Source of the DNA: Syngnathus acus | Lineage: Eukaryota > Chordata > Actinopteri > Syngnathiformes > Syngnathidae | Direction: 5' to 3' | Length of the DNA stretch: 64,000 nucleotides | NCBI RefSeq assembly: GCF_901709675.1 | Contig: NC_051088.1 | Location: 20,002,693-20,066,692 of the forward strand | Program-made: the position numbers and the translations under genes | Shown here: in pieces, positions 1-14,400 of the stretch | Layout of the letters: each line of letters starts with the position of its first letter | Numbering within the stretch: position 1 is the first letter of the stretch | Notes under the pieces: generated by a model | The model's database searches: none | What the model saw: only the letters and a program-made list of their open reading frames with translations | Told to the model about the DNA's origin: nothing

Positions 1-2340
1 CCCTGCTTTAATTGTCATTGATTTCCACTCATTCTTATATTGAGCCATGTTGCTTGAGGTAACTGAGGCCAAAATTCATGTTCGGGACAATTTCAGACAG
101 TTTGCTCAATGCTTAGTCACATCCTCACGACCCCTCAGGGCTTCCATTGATAGGTATGCAGAAAATAACAATTCTCCACTGCAGCAGCTACGTCACTTTT
201 GATGAACATGATAGAAGCACGCACTTAAGAACCTCACCTATTCATTACAGCAGCTCCCACCGGGCACAAATAAATCAAAACAACCAACAACAGAAACTAG
301 GGTTGACAGATGTGTGCTTTCACGCCTAAATATTACGTGTGTGTTTGTGCGCACAATTTCATTATGCCTGCAGTGCAGTGGCGTGCAAATCATAAATGGA
401 CAACAGGATGCAAATAAACACGAATACTTGAACTGAAAGTGTGTTCTCATCATACAAAATAATAATAGTGATAATGAGATTTCCCCATCGTCATAATTAT
501 CCAAGTGTCAGGAGGAATGGCGATGACGCATCGCCTAGCTTGTCGATTGAGTAAAGAACAAAAACAAAAACAGGCCTCGTGCTTTCAAAGACACTGTTGA
601 CAAGTAAGGATGATTCTAGTTCTTTCTGAGCTCAAGGGCTTCTAACACCGCATCGTGGACGTGACAAGCAGGTCTATTTTTAGTATACGTGGCGAATAAA
701 AGCTTATTAGGTAATTCTCTCTGAGCTTAAGGGAACCATGCTTCCTTCTTACTCTATGTTACAGTTAGAGGAAAAGCATGTTCAGCGATATGTTTAGTTG
801 AAGTTATGTCCTGTTCTGACTCATCCCAGCCTGTCTACACCTCTCACAACATTGTGTACATTAACGGGGCTAAAGAAAGAATAAATTAAGGATTCAGCAG
901 GGCTGAAGAACTCCAGTCGCGTAATGGAATGGCGAGGTGTCTTGAGAACATCCTCGTGTGCAAAGCCAGTCACAATAACATGACCCCAAGGTCTAAGTTG
1001 TTAAAGTTGCTCTGTAATGTCGTCTATGAATGCATGTGAAAACATTTCAGTTGATTCCATTCCCATTTTTGTAATGTTATGTGTTGTATTACCAAATCGA
1101 CCTGAATCAACAAATCCATTCATTTATTGTCTTGTTGTGAGCATTTCAGCACTCTATAAGCCACCATTTCTACCTACGAGTTACTGCATTGTGTTAGAGG
1201 AAGAACCCAGATGAAAGCCAGTTCTTTTAAAGTGCGGCCAAGGGAACGATGGCAAACTTTCATGTCAGTATAACAGCTCCCATGTGACACATACCCTACA
1301 TAATTTAGTCAGATTCAGATTCAGACAACTTAAGGCGGCATTTGGCTTTAGAAGTTCCACTGGAGAGGTTCTTTGTAAAACTTTGTATTGTGTCATGTGA
1401 ACTATAAAGCAGACAATCCCTACTTGAGCCCAAGGAATGTTTTCAGAAACCAATTGAGACCTACGTACATTTGTTCAACTTTTTGAGCACCAATTGGGGA
1501 GGAGGGGGGGGGGGCAACATCCTGTTTCAAGCTGTCACCCAGTCCTCTCTTAGCTTTATCTCCCAGCTACCCAGGAATAAATGAAGAAATGACAGGCCTA
1601 TTATGCCGGGACACAGCTGCCAACTGTTCAGGAGACACCAGGCAGAACAACGGGAGCCGTTATGCATAATTAATATCCCCTTGGTTGTTTTAAGCGCTTT
1701 CCCTATGCATATTTTAAAGAAATATCCAGTGAATATGTTATGTATAGGACATGGAAGACGATGGGACAAAAGGAATCAGCGTCTCGGGTAGTGATGTGAA
1801 CTTCCTGGCATCTACTTACAACTCCTTCCCAGAGTGCTCAGCTGCTAGGGGACCAATTTGCCCATCAAAATTATTCATTTCAATTATTTTCCACATATTG
1901 TCTTTTGTAATATCCAGTCCATTTGTGTATGCAAGAGACACTCAAAAGGGACTTGTCAGACTCATATAGACAGTTTGTATGCCACTTGTCACGCTAATAC
2001 AACACGTAGTTAATGAAAAATGCATACCGCAGTGGAATTAATTAGCCCCTCATCAGCTTGTGCATTTAAGTGGGAACATTAAGAATCAAAACCGAGTAAT
2101 TCAGTAGCCTTCATTTGTGTTTCATAGCCCACAACTAAAGGACTGATGCGAGCGTTTGACGTATGGTGAACATTTCGGGGTGTAAATCTCCTCAGATGAC
2201 AGCCGACCTTGAGGCAGAAGCGTCACGCATTCGACTTTTGTCCCTTGTCAGCTTGACAATGCTCTCATGCTCTCGCTGCAGTTGTACAATTTACTTATTA
2301 TTTCTTGTCTTTATGGATTTTGTTGGAAGGGCAAGAGAGG
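1..2340. other. Non-coding, no gene seen; one homeobox/octamer-rich patch
   Basis: All open frames are short and resemble nothing known. A G run occurs at 1504-1514. A patch around 1590-1770 stands out and is listed separately. Otherwise unique-looking AT-rich DNA. Confidence 0.6.
1590..1770. promoter_or_regulatory. Candidate enhancer-like patch (octamer and homeodomain motifs)
   Basis: Within 60 bases lie ATGCATAATTAATAT (1662-1676), the palindrome AAGCGCTT (about 1692-1699) and TATGCATATT (1704-1713). These are POU/octamer-like and homeodomain-like cores, clustered and free of simple repeats. Such clusters are typical of conserved non-coding elements near developmental genes. Conservation cannot be seen from one sequence, so this is inference. 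Confidence 0.25.
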
Positions 2341-2343
2341 ATC

Positions 2344-4320
<1,977 letters not shown>

Positions 4321-4334
4321 ACCCTGCTTGGTAC

Positions 4335-4775
4335 CTGGGTTCTATAGTTTTTATTTTAAGTCTTTTTTTTTTTTTTAATTCGGTTAGTTTTCATTAGTTT
4401 TAGAGAAAGTTTGATTGTTTTTACGAGGTTTATTTTTTTCAAAAATGCTTTGTTTTTGTTAGGTTTGGTATTAGATGTATTTTTTTAAAATGTGAAGAAG
4501 CTATTTGATGAGTGCAAAAAAAATCACTAAATGTGAACTAAATCGAGGTAAAAAAAATAAATAATAATAATTATTTTAAAATCAATCTCGAAAGCTCAAG
4601 TATTAATTGACAAAGATGCTAACGGACATTTTCCTTATTACTATGGTTAATTCCCTTTGGCTTCATGAGATGTAATTTCAGTTAGATTTCATTGTTTTAA
4701 AAGCATTTTTGTTTATAAAAATGCTTTGTCAATTTTAGTTTTTGCCTTTTCATTGCTTTTGTTAACTATAATCAC
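4335..4775. repeat. T-rich dispersed repeat, probable non-autonomous DNA element
   Basis: The segment repeats phrases such as GTTTTCATTAGTTTTAG and GTTTTTGTTAGGTTTGG and finishes with GTTAACTATAATCACCTTG, a pattern I recall at the end of a common fish repeat. It may be hAT-derived. No intact ends or target duplication were identified. Confidence 0.4.
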
Positions 4776-6480
4776 CTTGCTTGGTATGCCAATGTGCAGT
4801 GACAACACTTGGTAGCACAGCTTAACTACCACCACTTAGCGTTTGTGCACTCTTGGGATATTAAAAAATACTACACACGTTGTATGTCTGTTACAGCAAC
4901 AACTACAACATACCACGTATGGCTAAGTGGACACAAATGTCCTTTGCTAATAGTTCCACCTTGGTGGTCGTCTGTGCTCCACAAAGTCTCTTACTGGTCA
5001 TTTCTTTTAAACCAGGGGATCTACGTAAACCCTGTTCCTCGGAGTCTGGTATCCTGCATGTTTTATTTGTCTTTGTCTGCAATACACCTGATTCAAATGA
5101 TCAGGATTGTTTTCAAGCTTTGGCAGACCTTGCTGATCAACTTGAAAAAGAAACTTCAAATATGCTGCATACATGATCATGAATCTTCCGCTCGTCTGGA
5201 GAATCAGAGTCAGTCAGCAGGTTGGTTTTCCCTCCCTCAAAAGTTGATGGTGAAGTTTCTGCCAGGAGCCCATGCAAGTCTATGCCTCTGGCAACACAAT
5301 GAAGACACTCAATTTAGCTCCAAATGCTACACACGACGACCACTTTGGCGATGTAAATAATAAAAAACCCACCAAGATATGACCTCACATAAGCAACTAT
5401 TTCGTTTTTAAGAAATCACAATAAGAGGATTTTTTTGTACGTTGAGAATAAATTTTTCAAACAATCCCCGCACGGTGGCGGCAGGAGCCTTGCAGCTTAA
5501 TAGCAAAGACATGACTCTTCTTTGACTCCCTAAACCACAAGAACTTACTTCCCTCACTAAAAACACACATTTGATGCTGTCTGGTTGTTTTTGTTGTTTA
5601 CTTATTTTTTCGTAAAATGGCCTGCCTTGAGGTCATAACTAAAACATTTAAGAAGGACACAGAATACGGATGTCAGGATTTTGCTAGTGCTATTATGAGA
5701 TTCATTTGAATTTGGTCAGAGTCGTAATTTAAGCTTGATTATTTTCATTGCGGATTTGTTTGACAAAGTCACAGTGGTACATTACATCTGTGGTACATTA
5801 CATCTATGTCGGGCGCTCTCCAAGCTCTGACTTGTTTTGAGTTTTCAGGAAAAAAAAACACTATTCTATGGAATGTTCTGCAAATGATACCATCTCATGA
5901 CCTTCAAAAGGAGGTAGCTCATACAAAGGTGGGTCTGTGTATAAACTCTAGACCTAATGCATTTGCTCAAATAGTGCTGCCTTCACATTAACCGAAGCAT
6001 CTTGAGCTGACCAAGCTTGACCCCAATCTCATCTGAGACTGTTCTGCTTGACTGAACCTGCCCCTTTGCCATTGTTTTCTCTAAGGTTGTAATGGGACAT
6101 ACAGTATCTGACATTTTGCAAACTTTTCACGAGGCATATGAAAAACAACACAGAACTAAAAGTACTTCCCAAATAGTAAATTGCTTCATTCCATAATCAG
6201 TGATTATGTCTTCATTTTATTACCCCCACAGATTGAAAGTAGTTGGGCTTTTGCATGCTGTAAGCAGTTTTTCCCTTAAGCGTCACCACCGTCCTTCCCA
6301 GCTGCCTTTGATTAGTACACTGAAAATTTTAAGAGCTGCATATGAGTTCCATATGATTGTGTGTTGGCAAATGTTCTGCACTCATTTAATATTCCTAAAA
6401 TGGCTTGCTGACAGTTCTTTGCAATAAAGATGGAGGGCCCAACTGTGGTCTCAGTCTTGCTATAGTATATACGTATAAAC
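4776..6480. other. Non-coding; includes a 16-bp perfect tandem duplication
   Basis: The longest frame (183 residues at 4809-5360) has no recognisable domain and ordinary non-coding composition. GTGGTACATTACATCT occurs twice back to back at 5774-5789 and 5790-5805. No other structure was seen. Confidence 0.55.
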
Positions 6481-6481
6481 A

Positions 6482-6685
6482 GTTAAAGGGCACATCTTAC
6501 AATAAATCAACTTTTTTGAGCTTTTGACCATGTTAAAATGTTAATTCCTCAACCAACACACCCACAAAGTGGTATTTTCCTCCATTCACTCACGTGGGAG
6601 CATTCCTGCTCATTGCTCTACTTAAAGCACCAACCCTGCCCGACTAAACACATGCCCATTTGACTGTGGGTGTTCAAGTTTGATG
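6482..6685. repeat. Dispersed repeat fragment (fish DNA-element-like)
   Basis: The phrases GGGCACATCTTACAATAAA, CATGTTAAAATGTTAATTCC and ACACACCCACAAAGTGG follow the order of a dispersed fish repeat that I remember. No ends or target-site duplication can be marked. It is diverged, hence the low confidence. Confidence 0.4.
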
Positions 6686-8335
6686 CATCAAGTAAATTAT
6701 CAAACGTTTCCACATACCCTCTGAAATGTGCTCAAGAATTAGTCATTGTTGTTTGGTGCATCACATTAGGTTTTTTTTTTTTTTTTCATTTTGAGATTTC
6801 GTACTTTGTGAGCGTGCATTAAACGCACCTCAAATCTATCAATAAACGTGTGACTACAGGGGAGGTGGGATTTTTGCTCATCAGGTGTTTTACTTGCGGG
6901 TTAGGAAAATAGCCACCAAAATAATTCATTAGAAATTGCCAAAGGTAATATATATAATCATATATATATAGGCCTATCATTAACCATGGAAATCTTAAAA
7001 TAGAATGATACAACTCCTTTAGAAGCACCTGTTTTTTGGTAACAATATTGACTTTATAGTTGACTTTAATTGAATCCTTCTTGAAACATGAAGTATAAAC
7101 TGACATTTGTGGTGATAGTGGTAATCCAGTTATGTTGACAGTTCTTTTATTAAGCACGGCGACCACATGACATCATTTGTGACGTCTCTATGAAATGAAA
7201 TTGAAAAGCCTGGCCTCATTTCCCCAAAATACTGTATGTGTACATCCTCCCAAATTCCTCCTCTGTTGAAATAAGCTAATGAGAAAAAGTAAGTTCATTG
7301 CCCCTGAAGGGATATAGTTAAATTACCTGTTAGCAAAACACAAAGATATACGTACATATCCATTGGTTTAAAGTCCATGTGTTTATATATATTAATATAT
7401 TCTACCTGTATAAGCATGTACTAATAATTGTATGCACATATACTCTGACAACATTACCAGCCTATACCCTAGACTACAATTACTTTCATTGTGAGTGATG
7501 TCATTAGTTCTTCTGCGCATGCGGATTACTCTGGGGAGGCATATGTTCACACACCAGACAGAGTGAGGCTATATTTAACAAAATGAACGCTTACGCAAGA
7601 AAATCGGATTTCACCCAAAAATCCGAACTGTAGTGCGAATGTAGCCATAGTCCTGTACAGCCCAACAGGTTAGTTTTAAAATCATCAATGTTTCTCTTCC
7701 AAGTTACCAATTAAAGATGCCCCAAGAAGCTTTTGCACAAATGAGCCATTGTGCTGTGTGCAAGTGTTCTAATTGAAATAGGCGCTGCACCAGCTCCCCT
7801 GCTGTGTATGCAAGCCTCATTTTGATCAGAGCTGTAAGCGCTACAGCTAATCACTCTGTAGATGACTTACCTCAGTGGCCCTCACACATTGAAATGGGTT
7901 TGAGATGATGCTTGTGGGGGCTATAATAATGACGCTAAGCGATGAGGCAATTTCCCACTAAACGGCCTAGTTGATTTCTTGTTACGTGTGCGACACAGGT
8001 GCTATTGGCTTTGTGAGTTGAGATTTAATGAATGCATTAATCATGAAACTCAAATTAGTAAGTTGCACTTTTAGAGTTGACTTCCTGTATAAATGCTTTG
8101 CATCACTTGTGACTGGTACATGTGGTAAGAACTATTTTAAATGATGGGCAAAGTCTCAAAATCTCAGAGAAATTCAAAATGGGAATGATTTCATAACTAC
8201 GTGTACCACCAGGTTACAGATTGTAGAAAAGTGTTGAAAGTATACACTCTTGAAGCCATTATATTATTTTGTTTTTATTTGTGGCTTATTTTAGAATATA
8301 CCGTTTGTAGATGGCACAATTTATTGGAATTGTTA
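6686..8335. other. Non-coding, no gene seen; 7680-7990 looks unusually complex
   Basis: No gene signal. A 115-residue minus-strand frame at 6819-7166 is unremarkable. The part at about 7680-7990 is less AT-rich and free of simple repeats, listed as a candidate regulatory element below. Confidence 0.5.
7680..7990. promoter_or_regulatory. Candidate conserved non-coding element
   Basis: A balanced-composition block, without simple repeats, in AT-rich surroundings. It holds homeodomain-type cores (CCAATTAAAG near 7707, CTAATTGAAA near 7771, GCTAATCAC near 7847) and the palindrome AGCGCT. This is the profile of a vertebrate developmental enhancer, but only cross-species alignment can show conservation. 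Confidence 0.2.
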
Positions 8336-8425
8336 TAACTAAAGCGGAAGTCAACCACAAAATTTTCTTTGTAATATGTTCCGTGCAGCCCAAGTAGTCG
8401 AAACACATTGTTATGATTGTTTGTT
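8336..8425. repeat. Short dispersed repeat fragment
   Basis: GGAAGTCAACCACAAAATTTT followed by TAATATGTTCCGTGC and a CTAGTCnAAACA-like phrase matches the terminal part of a fish MITE that I recall. Only one end is present. Confidence 0.35.
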
Positions 8426-11400
8426 TGTGGAATTTGAATTAAACAAGCAACATAAGCAAATGCTAAAAATAATTTTGTCTTTTACGAAAATTAATAATTT
8501 ATATTTTGGAGTTTAAATGAAACATCAACAGCATCAATCTTTTCTTTTCGGGAAAATGAAATAATTTATTATTTTTAGGAAATGAATAAGCAGGCTAGAA
8601 AAGTGGTGTCCACTCAATGATTCAAGGGCCATTTGTGGTCTGCCATCTGTTTTTAATGGCCTAAGGCCTATGAATAATAAAATAACAATTGCCCCAGCTT
8701 GTCGTTTACCTGTATTGTACCACACTTTTTAGCAAGGCAGGAGAAGTGAAGAGAAGACATTTGACCTCTTATTTCTATGCTTTGCTTTTCTTGCTTGTCA
8801 CTTCTTTCAGTGTGCTGGCGGATGTCTTCACTATACTGCGCTATTAGGGTTATAATTACGTTCTTGTGCAGTATTTAGATTGATGGTTAAAATGTGAATA
8901 AAAACCTACTTTGCAGCAGGCGACATATGTACTATTTAGCCTTCACTTTTAGTCGGTTGCTTTTATTGTACTCTATACGCTATCTTGATGTGTCCATCCA
9001 TGCCTGATGTGAGAACAAACCCAAAATAGCCTTGGGCGACATCTCTGTTATCTTAGTCTGAAATAAAAGAGAATATGAAGAGTTGGCCTCCTTTTTATGC
9101 ATGTACTGATTGTTTCTATTGGAATGTTGATACACTTAAGATTAGACTTTAGATGAATGCAGTACAGTGATAGTAATCGTCATGTGGAAGCCGACTTTGT
9201 ATACTTTACACACTTTACTTGCTATTCAATTTAGGTAACTGTAGTCAATCATTTCTGTGGCATGAATGAATTCTAATGTACAATAGACACACACACACAC
9301 ACTTCATAGTCACGCTTTGAACACCTGAAATCTTAGAGATATTTTGGATAGTTGAGTTTTCAGTTTTGTGAGAAATATTTGGGGAAGGCTCTTTTGTATT
9401 CCAGTTCATAAAGCAACGTTTTAGAGGTGCAACAACTAATCAATTAATGAATAACTAATTTATTATCAAATTGAGCTATAATTTTATTTTAATAATTTTA
9501 TAATTATTATTTTTTATAAATATGAACATTTAATGATTTTAATAAAATAAGATTACGATTTTCGAGACCTTGTTTTTCAGCCACTCAACAGTAAATAGTC
9601 TCCGACTTGAATGGGTCTGCTTGTATGGTTGTTTTCATTTCCTAGCGGTCTAACTCGCAGCATTGAGTTCCAATACTTTTGTCAATGTGCCAGTCCTCCT
9701 TGAGTGTCTTGCAGCGCTATTGAGGTCAAGGAATAAGAGGCCTGACATCAGTTAACATGCCCACTTTATGCATATAAAAAGATGGGTTAATGTATTCCGT
9801 GCTCGATGTGAAAACTGTTAGATCTCCTTGCATTTAAATATCACCTGCTTGTGTAACCTTTTTATACCTATACTGGCATTTTGTGGCTGTTTACATTTTT
9901 ACCAACAGATGCTCACCGCCACAGCAACAAGCACACTCTGTCTCACAGTGGGCAGTAAATGCCACATTAGGAAATGTCTCTTCCTCCTTTCCTCTTGGAA
10001 ATTGAGACATGCTTTCACCAATTACAGGATCTATACAACATCGTGTGGGCTTACAACAACATCGTGTGTGCTCCAGATGGAGGTGAACACCCATATTGCT
10101 TTTACTTTTATTTTAGAATTTACAGGAAACTTTTTTTTTAAAGACAGAGCAAAGCAAATCACCATTTTTGATAGTCTCTCTCTCTTCCTCTCTTGCTCTC
10201 TCTCTCATCATGTATTGATGCCCAGTTAAGATCAAGGCTGCTATGATGTTATCTGTCAGCACTCTGAGGTGTGTCTGTCACTACTTTTCAGTTTCTTTCC
10301 TCACCCATCTTGTCAGCAGTTCCAACCCTCAACACTTCCCACTGTTGCAATTTAGCGCCGTCAAGAGAACATTTATGGGCCACTTGGCTCAGCACCACAC
10401 GTCAGGAGGGATGCTCACTGCCTGACAGTCACGAATGGGTCTGATGCATACCAAAATTAAGTTCGGAACTGCGGAAATGAAATAGGATCATCCCAATCAG
10501 GACAAAAATTGTCAGCTCAGTAATCAGATCTCTGGAATAATCAAGTCTTGAAAATCCTGCATGGTTTCTTTGTATCTGTATTTTTCTCATTAAAAAAAGT
10601 GTAAGAGCTACAATACAGTAAAACTTAAAAAAAGTTTTAAGTAATAAAATGATACATTTCTCAAATGAATACAAGAATAACTTTTTTTTTCCAAAATTTG
10701 AATAAGGGTCCCATTATATGTGTGACACATTTGAGACAACATTGTCAAAACAATCAGACAGGTTAGATTACTGTGCACAGAAGGGATGGGCGACAAAGTC
10801 TATTCTTCTTTCAGTACAGGCCAATTTGGGTTGGTTCTACTGAGTACCAATTCACATGAACCAAACAGTACCATGTTTCCATTCTGAAGTGCATCTTTCT
10901 TAATTGTGACTGTGCGGCAGTGGATAAAGTATCGATTTTTCATGGCACACTTGAATTCAGCAGTCCACACACACTGGCATAATGACCTCAGGCACACGAA
11001 AAATACAGCCAGTGAGATTTGACTGTTTATAATGTTCAAATGCCCACCGCCAGGACAGACAAATACAGTACTGTGTAGGTAGTATAATAGTGTAGTAGTA
11101 TAGTTTTATATGGGGGGAAATAGCGAAAGCTTGTGGCCAAAATGGTGCAAGATTCAGGTACGTTCAGATGATTAATATACAATACAATACAGCTTTATTT
11201 ATATAACACTTTGATCCCAATTACTTAGTCACGCCGTCTCACTTTTTTGTGATGTTTTGTTCCAAGCTGGGTTTGAAGTCATTATGTGGCATGCAAGACG
11301 TGTTCTTGAAAAAGAACTCCACAAGGGACAAATATACATAAACACCAACACTTCGTTCTGTGTTATTGTTAAACTTTCTTCCTGGTTGATTTCATTGCAA

Positions 11401-14400
11401 ACAATTTTGCTTTGCACTTTGTAGTTTGTAATTCTTACTTTATTGTTTGCATTACTTATATATTATTACTTGTAAAATGTTAAATCTTAATTGATTTTTA
11501 CTCTATCCTCTGGCTCATTTGTTTTAAATTCAGGATGTTGATTCCTTTTTTTTTTTTTTGAAAAATAAATGTGCTTTGACATTTTGGGTTTTTAAAGGAT
11601 AAAATCAGAAAATGGATGGATTATTAAATAAATACATATTTTTTAATATGAACACACACACAAAAGAACAAAAAATGGTACCTTTGAGTACCGAAATCTG
11701 AACGAAAGTGGTTCAAATGTGAAAAGTATCCATCCCTAGTTATAGAAACTGGTTGGATGATGCCATCACAGATTCTTTCTCCCAAACTCTCTTGATGGTC
11801 TACTTGTGAGTTTTGTTGATTTTTATTACTTGTATGCATACACTGTAAGAAGTAAAATCAATAAATGGATCAAAGTGTTGGGAGCCATAATCAATCCAAG
11901 GAAAAGAGTATAACAGATGTCAAACCCTAGTTTCAGCATGATCTGTTAGCATACATGCAAATGCAACAAGCCTTCCCCACTCCGTCCTTTGAAGCATGAC
12001 ACAACTTTGGTCCCCTTTGGTCTGATTTAGATCAACTCCAATGTGCCAAACCGACCAGACAAGGGGGGTTTGTTCTTCCTCTTTCATGGTAACAGTGACC
12101 TCCCTTGATGGAACTTTACACCCTTGTCTGCATCCATCACCACTGATGTTGCTGCAACTCAGTGTGTGGTGATAATCCCTGCCCCAGGTGACGCCTCCTC
12201 CACCACGCCTTGCCCTTTTATCCGTGTAAAGACGAGTCAGCGTACTAAGATCCGACAACCGTTCGAGTGAGTGCCCTCACAGAAATGCAAGTGCTCGTAC
12301 ACTGAATATGGATGGAAGGTGTTGTGTGGGGGTGTGCGTGCGTGTATGTGTGTGAGTCAGAACTGCACCGTTCTGGTGCAAACACTGCTGGCAGCTTTCC
12401 ATACCGATCAAATCACTCATCACGAAGCTCAGCGTGTGTGAGCTCAGTAGTTCAGTTAAGTTCAAAATCGTGCGCAAAACATTCTGAGTCCATGTATGGG
12501 TTTGTGGTGTCTGAGTGACTCAGAAAGGGAGCCCTTTGCTGACCCTGTGGAAGCTGTGGCACACAGTTTGTGACGGATGTCTGACAAGCCCCAAAGGAAA
12601 TGGAGTGATGTGCTGGTACAGACAAGAATGCTCTCTCAGGAAGGGAACAAAAACAAGTGTGTGGCGAACCAAAAACTGGTTGTGGAATATTATGGACTGT
12701 TTTTTCCACAGAGATGCCTACGACACATACTAGAAACCAGCTGCCGCCTGCCTTCATACTTCATCACAACAGAATGTCTCAAATGGTGGATCTTTGTCAC
12801 GTACCTCAGCCATGTTTCTACCGAGTTGTACGGTTCAGTTCACGTCACCACAGTACAGTTTGGAAACATAAAACCTCATCTGGCTTGTGTGTAGGTAGGA
12901 TTTTCGCCCAAAAATCAAGTTTGTAGTTCATTGACCCCCTATGGTCACTCAAATGGGGGGATAGGTAGATTAGGTCTCTTTGGCAAACATAGGTGACTTG
13001 AGCTAAGGCAACCTCCACTCTTGGTATGGCCTTCCTTATCTATGGCACTCTACGGAAAACAATTCAGACTCATCTTGACACTCATATTTGTACATGTCCA
13101 TTGAGCATAACGGGGTTATCAGGATATTACACTAGATGGAGCGCAAAACAATACATTTACTGATAAAATCGCTTTCCAGTTGAGTCCTTTTGATGCCTTT
13201 GTACCCCCGTAAATGGAAAATACGCTCTGAGGCTTATCACTCACATTATCCCTATGCATTATGTCCATTTAGTCATTCTATAACATTACTTTGACCCTAA
13301 TACCATGGGGAAACCTTCCACTAAATATGAAGTGAGTCTCACTCTTTGAAGCTGACTGAATTGTTTATTTGGCCTAGTATTGAATCTCTTGTTTTGAGTG
13401 AATGATCAACAACTTGTGATCAACTTATTCTTCAAATGTTCAGAAACATTTCGATGTGTTAATACATTTCGACAGTATGTCGGTTATAGTGTATTTACCA
13501 TCATCTCTCCAAACATTCATCATTTTTGTGTTCTGTGGCTGTAAGAGCAAAATACTGTGCTTATAATTAAGAAAATGCTACCTTTCAAAACGAGCATGTT
13601 TAAGATTAGAAGCAAGTCAGGACAAACATTTCAACCTTGAATGAAGCAACAAGCCATCTTCATGCCATTGTTTGACTAGCCGTCATTGCAATGCAATATA
13701 TTTGTTACATTTGTTAGCAATCTAAATTGAATTTTACTGCTTGGTTGAAATTTGTCATTGCAAAATCAGGCTTATATTGATTGTCTGCCCTTATTCATCC
13801 ATTTTTACCACTCAATTTATGAAGCGTAATTAGGTTTCAGTAGTTGATTGGCTTTGGCTTCAATCTGTCACTTGATACACTCTTTCCAGCTTAATGTTTC
13901 TTTTCTCCAAGGTTTGCAACTTGATTTTCAACCAAAGGAATCGAGTGAATTAATGCCATTTGACAAGCTTTCAAGCAAAACACTTTTGGTGCTACAACAC
14001 TGAAACCATGGGCACTGAATAACTGCCTGCACACCGCAGGTTGTCACCTCACATTATAGTGTTAAAAAATGATAAGCCCCCTCTGCTACATTCTATCAAA
14101 AGTGAAAGAGATAAAGATGTTTCAGAGTGCTACATTTACTTGGCAGTGGGCTGTTTCCAAAAGACGCCGTCAGTAATGCTTGGCTGTGATACAAAATGTG
14201 GAAAAAAAAAACAATATTTTTGGAAATAGATTGTCTTTAAAAGGGGGGGGGACTTTTTCGGACGGCATGCAGTGCAGCCTGAAAATTTGGCTGCATGTGT
14301 ACCACATATATACACATCCAGGAGTTAAAGCTACTGCACAAATACAATCCATGATATGCACCTCTTTGCATTGACTCTTTGTTATGATGGAATTTGAGTT

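Noticed and set aside
4809-5360. 183-residue plus-strand frame
   Set aside because: No recognisable domain, no splice context, ordinary AT-rich composition; expected by chance in 64 kb.
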